A DNA stretch of 64,000 nucleotides from Aspidapion aeneum (lineage: Eukaryota > Arthropoda > Insecta > Coleoptera > Brentidae): contig OY755040.1 of assembly GCA_963576565.1 (NCBI GenBank), positions 83,408,821-83,472,820 on the forward strand, in the 5' to 3' direction. The translations under genes were made by a program, and so were the position numbers. Shown here in pieces: positions 32,595 to 44,037 of the stretch. Below the pieces are notes generated by a model that was not told where the DNA came from, searched no databases, and saw only the letters and a program-made list of their open reading frames with translations. Each line of letters opens with the position of its first letter. Within the stretch, counting starts at the first letter, position 1.

Positions 32595-33962
32595 GTGGTA
32601 CCCGATGCACTCTCACGTATACCTGAATCTGCAGATTACAAATTTGAAGATGAAAATGAGCTTAAACTTTCTGAAATTTCCCTCATTGATATTGATTTAG
32701 AACAACTTGATGATTGGTACCTTAAGTTAAAACAAAAAATTATAAATTCTCCAGATTCTTATCCCGATTTTAGAGTTGAAAACGACATTATTTACAAATT
32801 CGTTCATTCTCGTTTACCTGTTAAAACAAACATAGTGGAGTGGAAAACTCTAGTACCTAAATATCTACAGAAACAAATAATCCAAGAAAACCACGATCCT
32901 CCTACTTCTGCTCATCTAGGTTTCTATAAAACACTCCATAGAATTCAAGAAAATTTTTATTGGCCTAAAATGAGAAAACTCATCTTATCGTATATACGTA
33001 ATTGTCATGTCTGTGGCAGCCAAAAAGGCCCTAACACTGCTCAGATGGGATTTATGGGTGGTGAAAAAGAAGCAAATTATCCTTGGCAAATAATTGCAGT
33101 AGATTTAATGGGTCCTTTTATTATGAGTCCAAAACAAAACTCTTATCTTTTAGTTGTATCAGATTGGTTAACTAAGTATAGTTTATTGCATCCATTAAGA
33201 AAAGCCACTGCAGATAATATTGTAAAATTTATGGAAAGTAACGTGTTTTTAGTATATGGCGTTCCTCAGTTTATTATTTGCGACAATGGTACTGTATTTA
33301 CTGGAAATGTATTTAAAAATCTAGCCAATAAGTATCAAGTACAGAAAATCTGGTTTACTCCAAGATATTCTCCACAAGTTAATTTTGTTGAACGCAATAA
33401 TAAAACTATAGGTACTTCAATACGATGCTACATTAAAGAACATAAAGACTGGGATAAAGAACTTCCTAAGTTACAACATGCTTTAAATACCGCAGTACAT
33501 GACGTTACTAAACACTCTCCTACATTTCTAAATTTCGCACGGCATGTGCCAATATCTGGTCGTTATTATGGAGATATTCCTTCCACACAGGATATTGAGA
33601 TTACTCCTGGCGATCCTGAATCTTACGCTCGTGATATAAAGGGCCTAACTGATATTTTTGTAGAGGTGCGTAGACATCTTCATAACTCTTATTCACGAAA
33701 CGCTAAGGCATACAATCTAAGAAAACGAGAAATTTCCTTTAAACAAGGTGACAAAGTTTGGCGTCGAAACAAAGTTTTATCTGATGCCGCAAACAAATTT
33801 TCTGCTAAATTAGCACCAAAATATATCTTGTGTAAGGTGAAGAAACGTATTTCGAACCTTGTATATGATCTAGTTGATTCTGCTGGCAACGACGTTGGCA
33901 AATGGCATATCAAAGATTTAAAAGCTTACCTAGGATCCAATTCCGACATTTCAGTTGGATAA
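32595..33962 (+). CDS. pol: Gypsy Pol part 2: integrase
   Basis: This continues pol after the A-run break, starting VPDALSRIP, the usual linker from RNase H to integrase. It has a zinc-binding HHCC domain (H100, H107, C137, C140), the catalytic triad D170, D230 and E266 with the DDx35E spacing, and a C-terminal region with KQGDKVWRRN and KLAPKY that looks like the GPY/F module. The integrase joins the cDNA ends to the target and makes the 4-bp duplication seen here. Without the frameshift repaired it could not be made as part of Gag-Pol, and no nearby independent start is convincing. The start at 32595 is arbitrary. Confidence 0.9.
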   Translation: MVPDALSRIPESADYKFEDENELKLSEISLIDIDLEQLDDWYLKLKQKIINSPDSYPDFRVENDIIYKFVHSRLPVKTNIVEWKTLVPKYLQKQIIQENHDPPTSAHLGFYKTLHRIQENFYWPKMRKLILSYIRNCHVCGSQKGPNTAQMGFMGGEKEANYPWQIIAVDLMGPFIMSPKQNSYLLVVSDWLTKYSLLHPLRKATADNIVKFMESNVFLVYGVPQFIICDNGTVFTGNVFKNLANKYQVQKIWFTPRYSPQVNFVERNNKTIGTSIRCYIKEHKDWDKELPKLQHALNTAVHDVTKHSPTFLNFARHVPISGRYYGDIPSTQDIEITPGDPESYARDIKGLTDIFVEVRRHLHNSYSRNAKAYNLRKREISFKQGDKVWRRNKVLSDAANKFSAKLAPKYILCKVKKRISNLVYDLVDSAGNDVGKWHIKDLKAYLGSNSDISVG

Positions 33963-34262
33963 ATTTTTCCCACTACTCATATCTTTACATTTGTGTATCT
34001 TTATCTTCTTTTGAGTCCTTAAAATTTGGTTTTGGAAGTCCACACCTAATTTGACATTTACCTGATTTTGACATATCAATTGTGACTTGTAAAACACGTG
34101 TGATACGCGAAAGATATCAATCCAAAACCAAATATTATCTTCCATTTCTGTTTTTTTACAAATCTAGATTGTTACATTTTCTTGGAATAAACTTTGTGCT
34201 TATGTTTTCTGTTTAGCCAAAAAAAAAAAAAAAAATAGCATTTCATACTATTTTTTACTCAC

Positions 34263-34272
34263 GGAAGGGGGG
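34263..34272 (+). promoter_or_regulatory. Polypurine tract of the Gypsy element
   Basis: GGAAGGGGGG lies two bases before the 3' LTR, the expected primer for plus-strand synthesis. A separate A-run of 17 bases lies just upstream (34218-34234). Confidence 0.8.
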
Positions 34273-34274
34273 TG

Positions 34275-36697
34275 TGTAGCATTTAAAAAACGCTACAGTG
34301 TCTCAATATTTATTTCGACAAAATTATGTATTTTATCTGTTGATAAATAAATAACTAACCTGGTTTTAAATCAATTTTCACTAGGATGTTACCTCAGACA
34401 TTTTCTGGATGGACACTTGGTCTTATGAACCATATTCTTTCTCAATAACAATAAACAATTTTCTATAAGTCTACCATAACATTATTATGAATAGGACACA
34501 ACACTGTCATCGTTTTGTATAGAATAAACATATGTCTTTTAGAGAATTTTAGACGTCCTTTTTATCAGAAATATTGCACATTAGTAACAATGATCATCGT
34601 AAAATTAAAGTAAAAATTGTTTATAAATATTTCGATTCTTTTGGGGTTAGAATTTCTCCAACCGCGAAAATCACACAAATCCACTATAAGCGTATCGACC
34701 ATGGTCAACTGGCCACATATTTGTCGACCTGCTTCGCAAAAGCTTAAGACCCATTTGCACGATGCATGAGTTAAGTGCCGGCCGAGGCACGAATTTGATT
34801 GTTTTTTCCATGATTTCGTTTTGTACAGGGTGGTACCCGGTATGATTGGTTGAGTCGAGATAGGCTAATGAGTTTGGAGTTGTGTTAAGAGATATGTCAG
34901 CAAATTGAGTTGGGGCTACTCTCGCGCACTTGGTCACCCAAAAAAATTTCGGAACACTCCCGTAGCTAGCGACATCTAGTGTTTCTTAAAAATGTGAGCT
35001 CCATGTGGATATGCCAATTTTTTCGTTCTTTTTGCTAGAAAACGTCCAATGGATCGGACATAAAAATTTCGTTTAATTTTTTTAAAATATTTTAAGCCAT
35101 TTTTCAAGTACAAAATGGGCTTAAATTTTAGCTGTATTTCTCAGCTATACCTCAAATTAACCACGGTTGTGTTTTAGTGAAGGATGCCCTTGTTTAAGGT
35201 AAGATTCTGACTGAAATTGTTTATACCTTTGACACCTCGTGTTCTTAAATTTTTCTTATCTATTTTCCTATTAAATTACCTATTTCTAAGATCACGTTTT
35301 TGTTAAAACAGGGTCCTAGGTTCACCTGAAGAACCCGGACACCAATGACGGCGACCGACTTGGCATTTTCGATACCTATTTCCTAGCTCGGGTCACGTTT
35401 GACAAATATGGGTCATACTGCATCTATCAGCTCCTAGCAATTCAGAGTCGCAGCCCTACAGTTGTCAGCCCAATACCTAGAGTTCAGGTCGTATACCTCA
35501 TACCTATTTTCTTGGCGAAAAGTAGGGATCATACCTACTTTTATCTGTGCACAAAGTGCTACCTGCTGTCTATTCCGCATCAGTAAAGTAAAGCTGATTA
35601 CCTGCCGCGATGGACGTGATAAGAGTCTTTTTATATAAATTTTATTTATTTTTTTCGAGGTGTAAATTACCTGTTAACTACCTTATCTTATAAATAATTA
35701 GTAACATAGATCCTATATCAAGTGCCCATGAGGGTTCATTTTGACTGGCACATTATATGGAATATGTGAATTACCTTTCTCGATTTTTACCTGCATAAAA
35801 GTAATACCTACTATGATAGTATCTTATAAAATAATTTTAAGATAGGTTCTATCTTAAAGCATAGTCTGAGTACTGTGAGAGACTCAATCATTGCCATAGA
35901 CTCCGCTATTATAAAAGCATTGCCTTGTTTTATAAATTCTGTTATATAACATTCCCTTGTATAGATTTTTTTTTAATGTTAAAGAATGGCACCATAGTGT
36001 GATAATTTTTTTTTTACACTTTAGGTCCTGTGTTTTTGCTAGCAAAAATTCCCTGGTACCAGTGTACATATATTCCCCATGATGTTACCTAGTAACATAC
36101 ATATTGTGTAAATTTTGTATAGGCTGTGTCGTCTATTTTTCAACAACAATAATTATTTTTTTTTGACTATCCTGCCAAAGGAGATCTCTAACTTCTTATG
36201 ATAGGAAATAGTTTCAATTTTTTTTTTATGTATAAGAAAAATTCTTAGTTACATATGGGTTCAGGTAAACAAGGTTCATATAATTTTAGGACCGGAAATT
36301 TAAGACATCACATTGTATACACTTCTTCACATAATACAGTGATCTTTAAATTATATCCCCTGGTGTTTCTCTATATATATGTATAATTACCTAAACCAAA
36401 TATCCTTTTTCCTTGTTAAGATAATTGATTTGTTAATAACTCTAATGACAATAATTTTAACCAATTGTCTTTTTAATAGATTTCTGTATTTACTATTTTG
36501 GGGTCATTTGCTCAAAAAATCAAATACAGTGGCGTCCAGGCCTAAGTTGTTCTAAAACCAGAATTCATGACTCACGCCCTTATGAGCCACTGACTAGTTG
36601 GGTAATGTAGAGAATTTTGTTTTCTTTAAACAAGATTATTTACATTTAGTAGGGTTGACTTAGCTTTTTTAAAATCTAGCAAAAGTTCAACGCTACA
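34275..36697 (+). repeat. 3' LTR (2423 bp)
   Basis: Same length and ends as the 5' LTR. The one difference I noticed is an A/T change in the TTTTTAAAA stretch near 35082. A near-zero LTR difference means very recent insertion. Confidence 0.95.
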
Positions 36698-36701
36698 TGC
36701 T
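36698..36701. repeat. 4-bp target duplication of the Gypsy element, right (TGCT)
   Basis: Matches 25177-25180. The coding frame of the host remnant continues directly after it. Confidence 0.85.
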
Positions 36702-36962
36702 TTAGATGATCACATTTTCAAGAACACTTCGGGGCTTGAAAACTTAATATTATTTAAAGAACCAAAGACCTTTTCACCTCTAGAGCATCAGATCTACAAA
36801 CAAATATTAGAGCTGAGCGGAGTCCATCGAGATTCTAGAGGGCGTTTAAGAATGCAAGCTTGTAAGACTAAATACAAAAATATTATTTGGCCTTTATTTA
36901 AAAACAAGACAAATCCTACATATGATAAAAATATAAATTTGCAGGCAGCATATTTTTATTAA
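36702..36962 (+). pseudogene. DUF8207-like Polinton accessory gene, 3' part
   Basis: About 86 open codons: LDDHIFKNTSGLENLILFKE, FSPLEHQIYKQILELSGVHR, RGRLRMQACKTKYKNIIWPL, then a stop. It continues in frame from 25180. The order (T-x-GL-x-x-L, a KxP word, then YKQILELS, then KYKNII-PLF) is characteristic of the insect family I recall as DUF8207, associated with Polinton-like elements. The C-terminus is shorter than in relatives as I remember them, lacking the WDDPNE-type block. The function is unknown. Confidence 0.6.
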
Positions 36963-39900
36963 AAAGAAAACTATTGCCTAGTCTTGAGAACATACTACTT
37001 GTTTAAATTACGGCCAGTAGTTACTATATAATGTGGTATAAAGGTGTCTGACAACTTTAGAATAATGTCTTAAAACATGAGGATACCGAAAATTTGGGGA
37101 GAAGAATTTTACTATTTAAAGATGGTTTCCAGGTTTGCTTAGGAATTTGCTTATTTAACTATCTATGTACCACATGTGAACACATTGTGTAAATCTATGT
37201 GAACACATTGTGTAAATTGTAGCCTTCGGAAGTGCCCGATATTATTGTGAAGCAATTCTCATTTGTTTAAAGTTATATCCCCATGATTAGTACTCACGTA
37301 TGATCTTGTTGTTCAAAAATCACTAAATAAATTAATCTGAGGCAGACTAAATGTAATCAGTTATAGTTTGTGGTGTCTCTGTCTTCAGTATAATTTTTTT
37401 TTAAACAATGTAATTTTTTTATAAAATAAAACAGCATAAGATATAATTATTTTAAACATGTTTTTGGAGTATAGGAATTACGAAACCTTACTAAAAACAT
37501 CAACTTATTTGCATCTAAAAAAATATACATTTTATATCCAGGTTCTGAGTCACTCCTGTCCCTAGTCAAAAACTTGTTTCTATGTTTGTGCTTCCATTAC
37601 TAAAAAATAAAAAAAGTTTAAAACTACAAGAAAAACACAAGTAAAATATTTTTCCGCAACTGCTTAAGTCCTGGAAAAAATTTGCAGTCAAATCAAGTGA
37701 TATCATTTAAAAAACAACTGTTAATAAATTTAGTTCTATATTTTGGAAAGTGAAAGAAGAAGGTAGCGGGACATAAGTGACATTTACAGGACAAATCTAT
37801 TCTGCCACACACTTACCTCACTTATCAATTCAATATGGTAAAGATTTTAGTTTTTTTCAGAAGAAAGTATATAATTATAAACTTTAGTTAGTTTGATTAT
37901 GTGTTAAACTGCTATAAGCGCAACAAAATTCGAGGTGAATTCTGTTATAATTTAAAAAATAAGTATCGCCCATAATATAAATAAATACATTTTTCTTATA
38001 TTTTATTTTCTTTTTTTTTAAATATTTATTTGGTAGGTAGGTATTAATTATCGTATTAGGAGACCAACCCAGACCAAAAGACTCGGAACAGCGATAAAAA
38101 TTCATTCATGAAAACAATTCGCTTTTACTTTTACACGACATACGTATATTTATTCTTTATACATCGAGTACATCTATAGATTTACCAGTATCGGCGTCTG
38201 AATAGACATATTTACAATAAAAATAAACAATAATAACATTTTTGAGGTTATATTCTCAAATACGGATGCCGAAGTTTAAAAATATGAGGATATGATGACT
38301 TTCATATCCCCTAGACCTAGAAGTATTAAAACCACCAAAGTTTGGGATGCTCTGTACACTTTTTGAATGACAGTTAGGATTAAAAATGTACTATATTTGT
38401 ATGTGCTAAAAAAAGTCACACTTAAATATTTTCAAAATGTCTTTGATTTATTTGTACTTATGATTTTGATTTGAAAGATGTTTGAAGGTCAAGCAGTTTC
38501 AAAAGATTTACCTGAGAAACGAAATTTCTGAACACTTTTGTTCAGTTTTGTTGTATAAGTGATTCTCGCATTATTTTAATATCTTTTAAATGTTCTTTGA
38601 CTTTAAAAAAAACTACCAAAAAAAATTTTCAACGTCGCATTTTACCATTCAGAATTTATAGGCAGATCTTACAAGATTCAGTCCTTTATATTTTGGTATC
38701 ATAGTAACAGGTTTATCTCTTTCTCTACAATTGGTTTAAGAAAGGCTTGATATATTTGGTGTTCTATGATCATTATAAGAGTTTCTAAAGAAGCACTGTT
38801 TTAGTTTTTCCTCACATTGATTTTAAAAAGAAAAATAAAGGTTAGAGGAGAATACAATTTTGGTGATTTTTAAAGAGAAAGGAAATTGAGTTATCGATGG
38901 GCCAAACAAAGATTTTAAACTTCTTTATTAAGTAAGTACGTTTTTTAAAATAAATTTTAAAGTTTTTTGTTTATTTGCTAGTCTTCTCCTATATGGTATT
39001 AATAAAGAAAAAATAAATCAAAAACAGTTGTTTAATAAATAAACACTGGTTTTTACCAAATGCCAAATATTGTTCAATAAAGAAACACTTTTTTTGTTTG
39101 TATATAATATTTTAATTCTGTTTCTCGCTTTAATATATATGCAAAATTATTTTAAAAAATATAACGCTATCAAAAGAAACATATACATATTTTTTTTTCA
39201 TAGATTGTTGTTCTATCTGCAAACGCGTGCACATTTTATCAATTTTTTACCATTCTGTTTAATACTGTACTGAAAAGCTTATATGAGAGATTTGTGGCAA
39301 CCACTTACTATCTTTAGAAGTTCAGCCTTCTTCGTTTATACATTACGTTACACCAAACCGATAATTTATATGACACATGTTAGAGTTTTTGTACCTAACT
39401 TCGAACATTAAACCAGATTTCCTAAGGTAATCGTAAATCTTCGTTAACATTCAGGCATCTTCGGATGTTAAATATTAAAGGATTTTGTCTAAAGTTTAAA
39501 CAAAGAAGAAAATGTTAATAATAATTTCTTTAGCAGTTACATAGGTAGTAGTTAAATTATCTCATTGACAAAAATGACCATTTTTTAGCTTTATTTTAAA
39601 TTAAAGTATTTTTCTTTATTTTAAATTAAAGTTTCTTTGCTTTATTTTAAATTAAAGTGTTAGTTCGAATTCAATTTTTAAAATCCAAATCTCACATAAT
39701 AATAAATAGGTAACAAACAAGAATTAACCTTATAGGTAAACAACTTTTCCTAGGGTGTGTTTATATTAAAATAAAATTTTCTCTTCTCATTTATTTTTGA
39801 ACCAAAAAATACTGCTAAAAAAACAATATTTAAAATCGGTTAAATAAGAAGTTGAGATATCAACAGAAAACTACTTTTGGTTGAGCTTTGCCTTGATAAA

Positions 39901-40489
39901 AATAAATTTAATTTAGATCCTCCAATTCAATACAATTTTTTTTTTCAAATCGGTCTATTTAAAGTTGTGATGTCAACAAAAACCTAACAAGGTCCTAGTG
40001 ACCGAGAGTTATATTCCTAAAAAATAAACTCAATGTGAATCCAGCACCAATCACTTACAAAAATAATTTCTTAAATCGGTTCAATATATGTTGAGAAATT
40101 AGGAAACATAATATTAAATTGGCGTTTTCTTGTTTGTATCATTCTATTTTTAATAGATACAGATAACTCTTCTAACCGAATACCAAAAATTTACTAAACT
40201 TGTTTAACAAAGAGGTGTGTCACACTAGACTACACCAGCCTAGTATTAGTATTAATGCTTTTTTAACCAACATTTAATCTAACCATTTATCCAGAGCTAT
40301 AATATTTTTAGTTAATAAGACCCTTTTTACACTAACCTGAGGAGACCGACCTGTAAAGTTAGTTTCCTGTCGTTCATATGGTATTTAATCTAGCATAAAA
40401 CACCATAAACATACTTCATATATAAATATTAATGTACCTACTCAATGGCTAGTATATTTATTTCTATCAGACAACCTATAATTTAAGTT
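36963..40489. other. Polinton-like interior, AT-rich, no gene recognised
   Basis: Small features only: a 23-bp direct repeat near 37167-37219 (GTGAACACATTGTGTAAAT twice); an array of three palindromic 24-bp units at 39588-39659 (CTTTATTTTAAATTAAAG); and, from about 39790, diverged units of the AATCGGTTNAATA...TGAGAAAT repeat that becomes the TIR further right. Open frames at 37884-38105 and 39070-39273 look like AT-rich chance frames. Confidence 0.45.
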
Positions 40490-41759
40490 AAAAATGACTA
40501 TTTTTAGGTAATAAGGTCCTTTTTACACTACCCTGAGGAGACCTGTAAAGTTAGTTTCCTGCCGTTTATATGGCATTTAATCTAGCAAAAAACACCACAA
40601 ACATACTTCACATATGTATAGATATTAATGTACTTACTCAATAACTATCGAAAAACCTAAATTACGTTAAAAGTGACTATTTTAGTTTTACAAACCTATC
40701 AAAACGTAAACACAATATTGAAAAACTGGTTTTCCTAATCATACATTGATCACATGTTAAATACAAACAACTTTAATAATGCCGTTTAAACCAACATGTT
40801 AATTCGCCTAAAGGTATAATAAGGTCTTTTTGGTTAACATCCATATTTTTACACCTCACCCTGTAACACTAATGCTTTTTAAACCAACACTTCATTAATT
40901 CAACTATTACATACCTAGGTAATAAGGCTCTTTTGATTGATCTAGATCTCCTTAAAAATTAGTACAAGTTAAGCCACACCAATGCAATAAAAAAAAAAGA
41001 ATTTCTCGAATCGGTTCAATATATGCAGAGAAATGAAATAAGACCCTTTTTACACTAACCTGAGGAGACCGACCTGTAAAGTTAGTTTCCTGTCGTTCAT
41101 ATGGTATTTAATCTAGCATAAAACACCATAAACATACTTCATATATAAATATTAATGTACCTACTCAATGGCTAGTATATTTATTTCTATCAGACAACCT
41201 ATAATTTAAGTTAAAAATGACTATTTTTAGGTAATAAGGTCCTTTTTACACTACCCTGAGGAGACCTGTAAAGTTAGTTTCCTGCCGTTTATATGGCATT
41301 TAATCTAGCAAAAAACACCACAAACATACTTCACATATGTATAGATATTAATGTACTTACTCAATAACTATCGAAAAACCTAAATTACGTTAAAAGTGAC
41401 TATTTTAGTTTTACAAACCTATCAAAACGTAAACACAATATTGAAAAACTGGTTTTCCTAATCATACATTGATCACATGTTAAATACAAACAACTTTAAT
41501 AATGCCGTTTAAACCAACATGTTAATTCGCCTAAAGGTATAATAAGGTCTTTTTGGTTAACATCCATATTTTTACACCTCACCCTGTAACACTAATGCTT
41601 TTTAAACCAACACTTCATTAATTCAACTATTACATACCTAGGTAATAAGGCTCTTTTGATTGATCTAGATCTCCTTAAAAATTAGTACAAGTTAAGCCAC
41701 ACCAATGCAATAAAAAAAAAAGAATTTCTCGAATCGGTTCAATATATGCAGAGAAATGA
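40314..41759. repeat. 723-bp tandem duplication within the right TIR
   Basis: 40314-41036 and 41037-41759 look identical by eye, joined at ...GAGAAATGA/AATAAGACCC. The left TIR has this segment once. Either a recent duplication or an assembly artefact. Confidence 0.85.
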
Positions 41760-43671
41760 GCGAAAAACTATTAATGCCCTTTTGGGTGATCTATTGCTCC
41801 TTAAAAATTAGTACAAGTTAAGCCACACCAATGCATTAAAAAAATAATTTCTCGAATCGGTTCAATAGGTACCGAGAAATTAGCGAAAAACTATTAAGGC
41901 TAAAATTAATACAAATTAGCTATATAAATCCCATACAAAAATAATTTCTCGAATCGGTTCAATAGGTACTGAGAAATTAGTGAAAAACTATTAAGGACCA
42001 AATAAGATTTGCGCAGTACACCGAAATGCGTCTTTCTTGGAAACTGTCGACGCAAAACATGCGCACATGCACACCCTTATTTTTATTTTATTTTATTATG
42101 CCTTTTGGCACTTATTTAGGGAAGGCTTTTTTATGATACACACATCTCTTGCTTGCTTAAGCCTTTGTTTGTGTGTTTTTCCAATAGATACTAAAATTAA
42201 GTATAAGTATTTTGATGCAGTTTTAGTTGTGCTGAAATATTAACATTCAATATGTTTGCAATATTCTTGTTGACGATCATTACAACCATTTTTAAAAAAT
42301 TAAAAATTACCATTTTTATGAAATATTATGACAAATAAATAACCAACTGTATTACATAATATTGCACCATATTACATACGATTGCATCATATTACGTGAC
42401 CTCGTGGCTATTGCTAATTCGATAACACAGAAACATGTGAGGGGTCATAAGGTTATCTGTTAACTATATAAACAACACTAAAATATACACATACAAAATG
42501 CACATCGAGAAATAATTTTATTTTTTAACACACAGGGACAATAATTATTAATCAAGTAACGCCTGTTTTACATTCAAACATACCAAGCCAAGCTAGTGAG
42601 GTCTTTTTGTTGGCTATCCTGTCAATTTTACACCGTGTTAGGTAACAACACAATAATAGGTACACATATTTCTTGGGTCCTTCAAACTTGAACAACAGCC
42701 ACGGATTACGTCACATAATAGGTAGGTGATGCAATACAAACACATATCACTATTATATCATGCATTGGTCACGTGGTGTTAAACACCACAAACAACTTTC
42801 TTTTTAACCAACACTTCATTCATTTGTTCAGCCAGGGCTATAACATAAATTAAAATTTAGAACATTTTAAGATGGACTTTCAATATAATTATTGGTCAAC
42901 TAAAATTGACTTTGAAATAGAAGAACTTTTAGAAGGGAAAAATGAAATGAAAATATTTATAAATGGTTAGCAGAATGGATCAATGGTTTGATTCATGCAG
43001 ATACATCATTGAGGAAAAACTACCAACCTTATACCCATTATTACCTACAATATGAAAACGTAAATTAACAGAGGCAGCGCTGGAATATACGAAAATATAT
43101 CCAAACTATGACGTGAAAAAACATCTTCAATCAATTATTTTTAAATTTGATGGTCGAGATGAGTGTGGTTTATATTATATATATATGAAAAATATATAAT
43201 TAAAACATATATTGAGTTTTTATTTTAGAATTATTTACTTTGAGACATCCTGTACAGCATAAATAACCAGCTGTATTAGATAAAACAGGAACGTTTGCGG
43301 GTCATAAGATTATCCTATAACTGCATAAACACTTTAGAAATTATTATTTTTTAACACACAGGGACAATAATTATTAATCAACTAACGCCTTTTTCATATT
43401 AAGACTTACCTAGACCAGGCTAAGCTAGTGAAGTGGCTATCATACTAAAAAAAAACACTCCATTTTACCTACTCTCTCATTGGCACTTAACTCATTAAAC
43501 AATAAGGCCTTTCAATAGCCTCTGGTTGTTACGTCATTGCTGACAACTTCTTGCACACTTCTTTTAGTGCCAAGGTCATATCAAGTTCACTTCTTCAGCA
43601 ACAGGTCATCCACTTCGGAGAAGTGGATGGCATGTTACCATTTGAATTAGAACCTCCACAACTACACTACT
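40490..43671. repeat. Right TIR of the Polinton-like element
   Basis: Inverted copy of 22944-25060, longer because of the 723-bp duplication and additional 115-bp units at 41760-42000. It ends CCTCCACAACTACACTACT directly before GAGGCA. It lacks about 25 bases present in the left arm (around 23280-23305) and differs by scattered indels. Because the arms are unequal, no recent homogenisation has taken place. Confidence 0.8.
42872..43228 (+). pseudogene. Small protein gene inside the right TIR, frame broken
   Basis: Same coding sequence as 23408-23766 on the other arm: MDFQYNYWSTKIDFEIEELL, the AAATG duplication, then NENIYKWLAEW. It has a small deletion/rearrangement near 42976 and extra base changes. 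The C-terminal part (YPNYDVKKHLQSI, FKFDGRDECGLY) and the TAG stop are kept. The strand is outward-pointing relative to the TIR end, as in the left arm. Confidence 0.5.
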
Positions 43672-43677
43672 GAGGCA
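43672..43677. repeat. 6-bp target duplication, right (GAGGCA)
   Basis: Identical to 22938-22943. Host transposon coding resumes immediately after it. Confidence 0.9.
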
Positions 43678-44037
43678 TGCATCCAAAAGGAAACACAACA
43701 CGTCCTGAAGTTTTAAAAGCAATTCATGACCATATTCTTGAATTCCCTAGAAAAAAGACGCACTATTCGGGCAAAGATATCGAGTATCTTAATGCCGCTT
43801 TGGATATAAAAACTATGCATGCATTATTTATAAAAAATATCCAGACTATAAGGTCACATATGCATTTCATGTAAAGTACTTTAAGGATACGTTTTCGCTA
43901 AGGTTTGGAAGACCTCAGGTCGATACGTGCATAACTAGTGAAGAGTTAAACGTTAAAATCAAAAGCCCCACGTTGGGGGATCATGCAAAAAGGGCGGCTC
44001 CAAGCAGAACAAACTGTGCACAAAAGGAGAGCACACA
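43675..44037 (+). pseudogene. Transposon gene, middle part (DUF7869-like family)
   Basis: It continues the gene from 22937. MHPKGNTTRPEVLKAIHDHI, LEFPRKKTHYSGKDIEYLNA and LDIKTMHALF are in frame. Then a one-base loss near 43835 moves to the frame reading YPDYKVTYAFHVKYF, SLRFGRPQVDTCITSEELN and GDHAKRAAPSR. The order (HI-x-x-FP-x-x-x-x-HYS, L-x-x-x-x-x-L-DI-x-x-MH, then the FGRPxVDTC block, then H-x-x-A) is the standard middle of the insect family. It is interrupted at about 44037 by a minus-strand LINE and resumes at about 46330. Confidence 0.75.

Larger units (their letters stand above)
25181..36697 (+). mobile_element. Gypsy (Ty3-like) LTR retrotransposon, young, 11.5 kb
   Basis: Two LTRs of equal length (2423 bp) enclose a primer-binding region, a long leader, gag, and pol with protease, reverse transcriptase, RNase H and integrase. 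There is no envelope-like gene. The pol frame lies -1 relative to gag, with a slippery heptamer at the join. The LTRs appear identical apart from one substitution that I noticed (near 25988 versus 35082). A single-base insertion in an A-run at 32585-32592 breaks pol. The element sits inside the DUF8207-like remnant of the Polinton-like element and is the innermost layer of the nest. Confidence 0.95.
22944..43671. mobile_element. Polinton-like (Maverick-like) element with >2-kb TIRs, largely emptied
   Basis: The ends read AGTAGTGTAGTTGTGGAGG and its inverse. They start with AG and end with CT, are flanked by GAGGCA on both sides, and extend inward as long inverted repeats. AG...CT termini, 6-bp duplications and long TIRs are the recognised features of Polintons. 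Removing the element and one GAGGCA rejoins the interrupted transposon gene in frame (DKRG, then MHPKG). After subtraction of the Gypsy insertion, about 9.2 kb remain. No DNA polymerase B, integrase, ATPase or capsid gene is visible, so this copy is non-autonomous. It retains a DUF8207-like gene fragment and small coding remnants inside its TIRs. Confidence 0.8.

Noticed and set aside
25181..36697. Envelope-like gene (endogenous retrovirus status)
   Set aside because: There are only about 300 bases between the integrase end (33962) and the 3' LTR (34275), so there is no room for an envelope gene.
39588..39659. CRISPR-like array of repeated palindromic units
   Set aside because: Only three units, no unique spacers of constant size, and a eukaryotic context.
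22944..43671. Hypothesis that the long inverted arms are an assembly palindrome
   Set aside because: The arms differ by indels and by the 723-bp duplication, and the element is bounded by a perfect 6-bp duplication and restores a coding frame on removal, so it is a real element.
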